Shown here in pieces: positions 59,256-64,000 of a stretch of DNA of 64,000 nucleotides. The position numbers were made by a program, and so were the translations under genes. Position 1 is the first letter of the stretch, and every line of letters begins with the position of its first letter. Source of the stretch: CAWICD01 sp052267165 (GTDB lineage: Bacteria > Vulcanimicrobiota > Vulcanimicrobiia > Vulcanimicrobiales > Vulcanimicrobiaceae); contig JBKQHO010000052.1 in the NCBI GenBank assembly GCA_052267165.1, positions 1 through 64,000 on the forward strand. The letters run 5' to 3'. A model generated the notes under the pieces. The model ran no database searches. It was not told where the DNA came from and saw nothing but the letters and a program-made list of their open reading frames with translations.

Positions 59256-59585
59256 ATGTCGATAACGGAACCTAAGACCGGCGCGGGGATGACGGTGCGC
59301 GAGGCTGGTCAAAAGGGCGGAGAAACGGTAAAGCGCAAATACGGGTCTGAGTTCTATGAAGCGATCGGTCGAAAGGGTGGCCAAGCGACGCGAAATACGC
59401 ACGGCTCCGAATTCTACGAGTCGATCGGTAAGAAGGGCGGCAAGAAGGGCGGCGAAGCGACGCGCGACCGTTACGGGCCGGCTTTCTACGAACACATCGG
59501 GCAAAAGGGTGGTCAAAAGGTCAAGCAATTGATCGAGGCAGGTAAGAAGGCAGCGGCCGAACGAGAGAGTTCGAAGTCTTCTTGA
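59256..59585 (+). CDS. KGG-repeat stress protein (PF10685-like)
   Basis: A 109-residue, highly hydrophilic protein with the repeat pattern GQKGGETVKRKYGSEFYEAIGRKGGQATRNTHGSEFYESIG in outline: three to four KGG motifs alternating with YGxxFYExIG segments. It is related to the stress-induced acidophilic repeat and YciG-like proteins, which accumulate under acid, osmotic or stationary stress. Lys- and Gly-rich composition with no hydrophobic core suggests disorder and possibly nucleic acid binding. It stands alone. Confidence 0.85.
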   Translation: MSITEPKTGAGMTVREAGQKGGETVKRKYGSEFYEAIGRKGGQATRNTHGSEFYESIGKKGGKKGGEATRDRYGPAFYEHIGQKGGQKVKQLIEAGKKAAAERESSKSS

Positions 59586-59935
59586 GTTCCATCAGGTACG
59601 TCCTGGCCCCAGAGCGATTCCGTCCAGCCGCAAGCAGTCCGCTGACTGCGGTCGGGGACGATGAGTGTCGAGCCCAAGGTCATCGGCGCCATTGCGCCGC
59701 AGCGCGAGACGAGAACGTCCGGCGCGTTTTTCGAAAGGCCGTCGGGCTCGTCAGCGCTTGAAATGAACCGCGATTCCGCGGGTTCAGGCGAATCGCCATT
59801 CGTGACGTGCGAAGCCGGCGGATGCTGCGTGCGCGGCGCCGCGCTCGACCGGCTCGTCACGTCACCGAAGAGCGGTTTGCCGGTCCTCGCCGAAGGCTCA
59901 AAGGGCGGATCGACCGGTTTGCCCTATGATGCGGC
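59586..59935. other. 350-bp spacer with a doubtful open frame
   Basis: A plus-strand frame from ATG 59661 runs 92 codons and overlaps the start of the next gene (ends 59939). It contains TCEAGGCCVRGAALDRL but has no family or clear ribosome binding site. The opposite strand is open too (59513-59860). I see no decisive reason to call either a gene. Confidence 0.25.
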
Positions 59936-60592
59936 ATGAAAGCTTTCATCGTGGGCGTCTTTGTGCTGCTGTTGGGCGGCGGCGCCTCGGCGGCCTCGAG
60001 GGAACCGCCGCTCGACGCCGACGTCCTCATTCAGGCCGGGCACCAGGGCCGGCCTGACTGCGGCTCGGAACCGGCTTCCCTTTGCAGCAACACCGGCGCG
60101 CCGGGCGAGATCACCTGGACGCCCATCGTCGCCGACGAGGCCACCAAGGTCTTGCGGGCGGCGGGCGTGCGGGTCTTGCGCGAAAACGCCGACCTGCAAG
60201 GCCGCCACTATCGGGTGCGCGACGCCGTCTTCATCCATTTCGACGGCAGCGAACAGCCGTGCTCGACCGCCGCGTCGGTCGGCTATCCGGAAGCCGCTAA
60301 CGGATGGCCCGAACCGGCACGTTCGAAGGAAGCGGCGACCTCATGGAAGGCGCTGTATGGCCGAACGTTTCCGTTTGGCTTCGAGCAGGACAATTTTACG
60401 GAGTCGCTGCGCAAGTACTACGGGTTCAAGCACGTCATCGTCTCCGACGCGGCCTTCGTGCTGGAAGGCGGCGAGATCACCTGCCCGAAGCAGCGCGATT
60501 GGCTGAAGAATCGCCTCGCGTGGGAAGGCGATCTGCTCGCGTATTTCTTGAGCCGGCGCGTCGGCGTCGGCTACGTGCCGCTGCCGAAGTAG
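59936..60592 (+). CDS. secreted amidase-like hydrolase (amidase_3-type fold)
   Basis: A 218-residue exported protein with a signal peptide (AFIVGVFVLLLGGGASA). The mature part begins DADVLIQAGHQGRPDCGS and continues with WTPIVADEATKVLRAAGV and DAVFIHFDGSEQPC. The His in AGHQ, Glu in ADEAT and His in IHFDG lie in the order of the zinc ligands of N-acetylmuramoyl-L-alanine amidases, so a peptidoglycan amidase or relative is likely. Three or four Cys may form disulfides. A membrane protein gene follows four bases later, probably in one transcript. Confidence 0.72.
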   Translation: MKAFIVGVFVLLLGGGASAASREPPLDADVLIQAGHQGRPDCGSEPASLCSNTGAPGEITWTPIVADEATKVLRAAGVRVLRENADLQGRHYRVRDAVFIHFDGSEQPCSTAASVGYPEAANGWPEPARSKEAATSWKALYGRTFPFGFEQDNFTESLRKYYGFKHVIVSDAAFVLEGGEITCPKQRDWLKNRLAWEGDLLAYFLSRRVGVGYVPLPK

Positions 60593-60596
60593 CCGA

Positions 60597-60944
60597 ATGT
60601 CTGATCGTCCCCGGTCGAACGTCACCGGCTTCGTGCTAGCTGAATTCGTGCTCGGCTGCGTCCTGTTCGCGTTGCTCGTGCAGTCGGTGCAGCGCATGAC
60701 CTGGATCGCGAGTCACTTCCCGAGGGAGCTCGTCTTGGGAGGGTTGATCGTCGTTGCGGCTGGACTCTTCGAACTGCGCCGAAGGGTGCGATTCGCCTTT
60801 GCGACGCTCGAGCTCTTGGCCGGCATCGGCCTCCTCGCGCTGGCGGCACACGACGCCGGCCGCCAAGGTCTGTGGTTGATCGAGGCCGTTGGCGGCCTGT
60901 ACGTCGCCGTCGACAGCTTCGACAACATCGCCAAGGCCGGCTGA
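60597..60944 (+). CDS. small integral membrane protein
   Basis: A 115-residue protein with about four hydrophobic segments (GFVLAEFVLGCVLFALLV, LVLGGLIVVAAGLFEL, FATLELLAGIGLLALAA, WLIEAVGGLYVAV). No family recognised. It directly follows the amidase-like gene, so a cell-envelope role is possible. Confidence 0.65.
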   Translation: MSDRPRSNVTGFVLAEFVLGCVLFALLVQSVQRMTWIASHFPRELVLGGLIVVAAGLFELRRRVRFAFATLELLAGIGLLALAAHDAGRQGLWLIEAVGGLYVAVDSFDNIAKAG

Positions 60945-60980
60945 CCGGCAGCGGAGTGAAGGCTTCGCCGGGACACCTGG

Positions 60981-61517
60981 ATGAAACCGGGCTCGATGGG
61001 GTCGCATCCGTCGCGTACTTTCAGGCCTCGCACCGATGCCGACTTGCCGATTTGCGTAGGCCTGCTGCAATCGGTGCACGTAGCCGACGGCTATCCGGCG
61101 GTATGGCCGGATGACGCAGCGGGTTGGTTGACGCCCGGTGGGTTTCTGCGCGGCTGGGTGGCATCACGCGGGTCGACGCTCGTCGGCCACATCGCCGTCG
61201 CGACGGTCGACGGCGAAGGGGATCCGCAGTTCGCGCTGGCGAGCGGGCGCGCGTCCTCGCAGCTCGGAGAGATCAAGCGTTTGTTCGTGGACCCGGCTGC
61301 GCGGGGCGCTGGGATCGCACGCGCGCTGCTGAATGCGGCGGTGCGTGACGTGAGCTCCCGCGGACTGCACGCCGTTCTCGAGACCCGGGCGGATGGAAGC
61401 GTCGCGATACGGCTTTACGAGCGGGCCGGTTGGCGGCGCATCGGAAGCAGCCTGGCGGCTTGGCACGGAGCCGACGGCGAACGGCCCTTGCTGCATCAGT
61501 TCGAGCTATCGCTCTGA
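60981..61517 (+). CDS. GNAT-family N-acetyltransferase
   Basis: A 178-residue acetyltransferase. The acetyl-CoA binding motif A is IKRLFVDPAARGAGIARALLNAAV, in outline, with the R-G-x-G-I-A core, followed by LETRADGSVAIRLYERAGW (motif B). The N-terminal ten residues before RPRTDADLP may be excess. The substrate is unknown. The 3' end overlaps the convergent SRPBCC gene by 12 bases. Confidence 0.9.
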   Translation: MKPGSMGSHPSRTFRPRTDADLPICVGLLQSVHVADGYPAVWPDDAAGWLTPGGFLRGWVASRGSTLVGHIAVATVDGEGDPQFALASGRASSQLGEIKRLFVDPAARGAGIARALLNAAVRDVSSRGLHAVLETRADGSVAIRLYERAGWRRIGSSLAAWHGADGERPLLHQFELSL

Positions 61518-61946
61518 CTGAAGTGCGAGCGCGGCGTTGATCGCGACTTGCCAGTGGAGGCCCTCGGCCGGGAAGTCACGGGCGAAGCTCGCGACGTTCT
61601 CGTCGCCGCATGATTCGAGCGCGGTGCGGGTGTATTCGACCGTGGCGATGCTCTCGTTCTTTCCAGCAGACGCGACCGCGATATCGATCGTCGTAAGCGT
61701 CGTCGGGCGAACGGTGACATAGCGTATTTCGCCGGCTTGCGGGTCGTATCGGTCGAGCAGCCAGACGGCGCGTCCGGCCTCGTCCGCGGTGGTGAAGACC
61801 AAGCCTGGAGCGACTCGGCCGTCGCCGAGCAGACTCGGGTGCCAATCGGGTGACCAACGAGACTCGTTGATCGGATCGAACATCGGCAGGGCCCGCTCGG
61901 GCGAGGCGTTGAGGTGAAGGGTGATCGACACGTGCGCGGTGGCCAT
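61506..61946 (-). CDS. SRPBCC-domain protein, divergent from a MarR regulator
   Basis: A 146-residue START/SRPBCC-like protein (VSITLHLNASPERALPMFDP, ESRWSPDWHPSLLGDG, GRAVWLLDRYDPQAGEIRYV) expected to bind a hydrophobic ligand. GGGAGA lies four bases before ATG 61946, which sets the start. An alternative ATG at 62012 would add a signal-peptide-like LSTLLALLTFADSPAQG and give an almost leaderless mRNA; both fit the mapped promoter. It shares the regulatory region with the divergent marR-type gene, so it is the likely target of that repressor. Confidence 0.78.
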   Translation of the reverse strand: MATAHVSITLHLNASPERALPMFDPINESRWSPDWHPSLLGDGRVAPGLVFTTADEAGRAVWLLDRYDPQAGEIRYVTVRPTTLTTIDIAVASAGKNESIATVEYTRTALESCGDENVASFARDFPAEGLHWQVAINAALALQSER

Positions 61947-62014
61947 AACGTCTCCCTGTGCGGGCGAATCAGCAAACGTGAGGAGTGCGAGCAGAGTCGA
62001 CAGGAATACCATGT

Positions 62015-62041
62015 TACGAGAGCGTATAATACGAAATCGTA
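62015..62041. promoter_or_regulatory. 27-bp palindromic operator between MarR and SRPBCC genes
   Basis: Arms TACGA (62015-62019) and TCGTA (62037-62041) are exactly symmetric about the same centre (A62028) as the inner arms CGTAT (62023-62027) and ATACG (62029-62033). Such nested palindromes of this size are typical MarR-dimer sites. It covers the -10 elements of both divergent promoters (TATAAT at 62025-62030 on plus, TATACG on minus), so binding would block both. Confidence 0.7.
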
Positions 62042-62051
62042 GCAATGTCAA
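62023..62051 (-). promoter_or_regulatory. sigma-70-type promoter for the SRPBCC gene
   Basis: On the minus strand a consensus -35 TTGACA (62051-62046) and -10 TATACG (62028-62023) are separated by 17 bases. The -35 overlaps the marR-type start codon and the -10 lies inside the palindrome. Transcription should start near 62016. Confidence 0.65.
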
Positions 62052-62536
62052 GTCGCTGGAAGAACCTGCAGTTCGTCGACTACGTACGGGAGCTGCATCG
62101 TGCGGTTCACGCGCTCGGCCTCTTCCTGGAAAGCCGCCTTGACAACGGCCTTTCCCAGGCCGAGGTGCTCGTCGTGATGCATCTCGCCGCCCTCGAGCCG
62201 AGCACGATCAACGAGCTTCACCGTGCCTTTCTCCATCGGCGCTCGACGTTGACGAGCGTCGTCGACCGGCTGGAGTCGAAGGGATTGTTGCGGCGAATCG
62301 CCGTGCAAAACGACCGGCGCAGCGTCGGCATCGAGCTGACGGCGCGCGGCCGCCGTGCCGGGGCCGAGATCGCATCCGCGCTCGCGGAACTGCAGCGTGA
62401 GGCCGAAGGAACGAGCCCGGTGAGCGAAGGCGACGTAGCCCGAGTTCGCGGCATCGCCGAGAGCGCTTCGCTTCTGTCGGATCCGTCCCAGCCGCCCCTT
62501 CACAGGAAAGTGCCGCGAGCGTCGCACGTCGAATGA
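62045..62536 (+). CDS. MarR-family transcriptional regulator
   Basis: A 163-residue winged-helix repressor. Typical MarR features are QFVDYVRELHRAVHALG, SQAEVLVVMHLA, the recognition helix LHRRSTLTSVVDRLESKGLL and the wing RIAVQNDRRSVGIELT with the DxRS motif. The C-terminal tail beyond residue 145 is polar and low in structure. The start is at the edge of the palindromic operator, with a TATAAT -10 only 15 bases upstream, so the leader is very short. It probably autoregulates and represses the divergent SRPBCC gene; the ligand is unknown. Confidence 0.92.
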   Translation: MSSRWKNLQFVDYVRELHRAVHALGLFLESRLDNGLSQAEVLVVMHLAALEPSTINELHRAFLHRRSTLTSVVDRLESKGLLRRIAVQNDRRSVGIELTARGRRAGAEIASALAELQREAEGTSPVSEGDVARVRGIAESASLLSDPSQPPLHRKVPRASHVE

Positions 62537-62545
62537 GAAGGCCGG

Positions 62546-64000
62546 ATGGGGATACGGTACCTACGTAGCCTGGCGTTCATCGTTTTCGCGGTTGTCGCTT
62601 TCGGCCTTGCGCGGAGTGCGCGAGCGGGCGCCGATACGTCGTCGTCCACTGTGCCTGTACCGCTGACCACGGCATCGCCGACAGCGTCGCCGGAGCCGAT
62701 GACGAGCCCGACCGCGAGCCCGGCGCTGCAGGCCTATCGCGACGGCTCGGCGGCGTACGCGGCTGGGAAGTACGCTGCGGCGCTCGAGGCTTGCCAGTCG
62801 GCGCTCGAGCTGTTCCGTCAAGCCGGCAACGAGCGGGGGGAAGCGGGCGCGCTCATGCTCGTCGGAGGCTCCGAATCGAAGCTGAGCCGGTATGCCGATG
62901 GATTGCAGTCGTACCAGCTGGGGCTCGCGCTTTATCGGCACATCGGCGACCGCGATGGCGAGGCCCGCGCCCTTGCCAACATCGGCCAAGTCGAAGGCTA
63001 CCTCAGCCGTTATGCCGACGCGTTGCAGGTTGACGGTCAGGCGCTCGCGCTCTTACGCCAACTCGGGGATCGCGTTGGTGAGGCGGACGCTCTCGACAAC
63101 GCCGGCAACGTCGAGACCGGGCTTGGCCGATACGCCGACGCGATCCAGTCGCACACGCAGGCCCTCGCACTCTTCGAGGCCCTCCGCAACCGCCAAGGCG
63201 AGATGAATGCGCTCAACAACCTGGGCAACGCCGAAAAGGCGCAGAGCCGCTACGCCGACGCGTTGCAATCGTACCAGCAGGCGCATGCAATCTCCGCGGC
63301 GCTCGGCAATCACGACAGCGAGGCGCGCGCCCTCGGCAACATCGCGACCACGGAAGAAGCGCTGGGCCGCTATGCCGACGCCTTGCACACCTATCAGCAG
63401 GCGCTCGGGATTCTGCGCGAGCTCGGCGACCGCGACGGCGCGGCGAACATGTATAACAATATTGGCAACGTCGCCGACGACCTCGGCATGTCGACGGTCG
63501 CGCTCGGCGAGGACCAGCTCGCCCTCGGACTCTACCGTCAGGTCGGCAACCGCGACGGCGAGGCTCGCGTGCTCGGCAACATCGGAAATTTGCAGAAGAA
63601 CCTCGGCCGCTACGACGACGCATTGCAGTCGGAGCAGCAGGCGCTCGCGCTCGACCGGGAGCTCGGCGACCGCGATGCCGAAGCGCGCTCCATAGCCGGC
63701 ACCGGGCTCACGCAAGCGCTCCTCGGTCATAACGCCGACGCCGTGCAGTCGGAGCAGCAGGCGCTCGCGCTCTACCGCGAGCTCGGCGACCGGCAAGGCG
63801 AAGCCGGCGCGCTCAACAGCGTGGCCGTCGACGAGCTCGCGCTCGTCCGTTTCGACGACGCGCTCGCGAGCGCGCGTCAAGCGGTTGACCTCGACGGCGC
63901 CCTGGCGACGCCGCAATGGAGGGACTTGCGGACGGCCGCGGCCGCCGAAGCGAAGCTCGATCGAATCGAGCCGGCGCTGGCGGATTACGATCGCTCGATC
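62546..64000 (+). CDS. secreted TPR-repeat protein (5' part, cut by window end)
   Basis: At least 485 residues, open to the window edge. A signal peptide (SLAFIVFAVVAFGLARSARA) and a Ser/Thr/Pro linker (about 30-55) precede at least nine TPR units of about 40 residues, each like RYADALQSYQQALALYRELGDRDGEARAL in outline. Repeats this regular are the Kinesin-light-chain/NPHP3 type, often followed by a CHAT protease domain, which would lie outside the window. The start is nine bases after the MarR gene, so it may be co-transcribed. Repeat identity is also high at the DNA level (period 120). Confidence 0.85.
   Translation, partial: MGIRYLRSLAFIVFAVVAFGLARSARAGADTSSSTVPVPLTTASPTASPEPMTSPTASPALQAYRDGSAAYAAGKYAAALEACQSALELFRQAGNERGEAGALMLVGGSESKLSRYADGLQSYQLGLALYRHIGDRDGEARALANIGQVEGYLSRYADALQVDGQALALLRQLGDRVGEADALDNAGNVETGLGRYADAIQSHTQALALFEALRNRQGEMNALNNLGNAEKAQSRYADALQSYQQAHAISAALGNHDSEARALGNIATTEEALGRYADALHTYQQALGILRELGDRDGAANMYNNIGNVADDLGMSTVALGEDQLALGLYRQVGNRDGEARVLGNIGNLQKNLGRYDDALQSEQQALALDRELGDRDAEARSIAGTGLTQALLGHNADAVQSEQQALALYRELGDRQGEAGALNSVAVDELALVRFDDALASARQAVDLDGALATPQWRDLRTAAAAEAKLDRIEPALADYDRSI

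Noticed and set aside
62012..62051. TTG at 62051 as start of the SRPBCC gene
   Set aside because: These bases are a consensus -35 (TTGACA) with a 17-bp-spaced -10, so they lie upstream of the transcript start.

Overview
The window is GC-rich, gene-dense chromosomal DNA from a bacterium. The outer membrane beta-barrel, the EnvC-type murein hydrolase activator and the several lipoproteins suggest a diderm. Three very large NB-ARC/TPR regulators, secreted cupredoxins, a sedolisin and a C-P lyase operon without phnF/phnN/phnP suggest a little-cultivated lineage. Candidatus Eremiobacterota (Vulcanimicrobiota) is my best guess, but this is inference; the intact rpoC is the marker that would settle it. 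No tRNA, rRNA, CRISPR array, IS transposase or prophage was seen.

Layout. 0.4-2.7 kb: katG on the minus strand after the tail of an unidentified gene, then 1.1 kb without a convincing gene. 3.8-7.6 kb: a short BTAD activator beside a full AfsR-type BTAD/NB-ARC/TPR regulator. 8.0-12.7 kb: a GAF/PAS histidine kinase and a receiver-PAS-GGDEF-EAL protein, a probable two-gene signalling unit. 12.9-17.8 kb: an NrtR-type Nudix/winged-helix regulator with two abutting operator palindromes, then rpoC standing alone with its own promoter and terminator. 17.8-29.9 kb: a redox and copper-flavoured envelope region. It holds a SCO1-like protein, three cupredoxins, a TonB-dependent-receptor-like barrel, a c-type cytochrome outer membrane protein, a PhoB/HK-type two-component pair, an ECF sigma/anti-sigma pair co-transcribed with a metallophosphoesterase and a plastocyanin-like protein, a broken Uma2 nuclease gene and a foldback element. 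30-38 kb: small secreted and membrane proteins, an AbrB-family transporter, a fatty acid hydroxylase, a sedolisin and an adenylate cyclase/NB-ARC/TPR protein. 38.1-42.4 kb: PEBP protein coupled to hydantoinase hyuA/hyuB. 42.5-48.9 kb: small and hypothetical genes, two frameshifted genes and an M23 peptidase.

48.8-58.5 kb is a tightly overlapping minus-strand phosphonate operon: phnD-C-E-G-H-I-J-K-L-M, then a PhnZ-like HD-domain oxygenase gene and a fused GNAT acetyltransferase-inositol monophosphatase gene. PhnDCE import phosphonate, PhnGHIJ (with PhnK/L) and PhnM carry out the C-P lyase steps, and the last two genes may supply a second C-P cleavage chemistry and downstream processing. An 11-bp-period direct repeat upstream looks like a Pho-type operator. 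58.6-64.0 kb: a KGG-repeat stress protein, an amidase-like secreted protein, a GNAT enzyme, a divergent MarR/SRPBCC pair with a 27-bp palindromic operator between them, and a secreted TPR protein cut by the window end.

Three genes (Uma2, PanE-like reductase, DUF3887-like protein) are disrupted by frameshifts. The Uma2 break is an exact 19-bp tandem duplication, so it looks recent.
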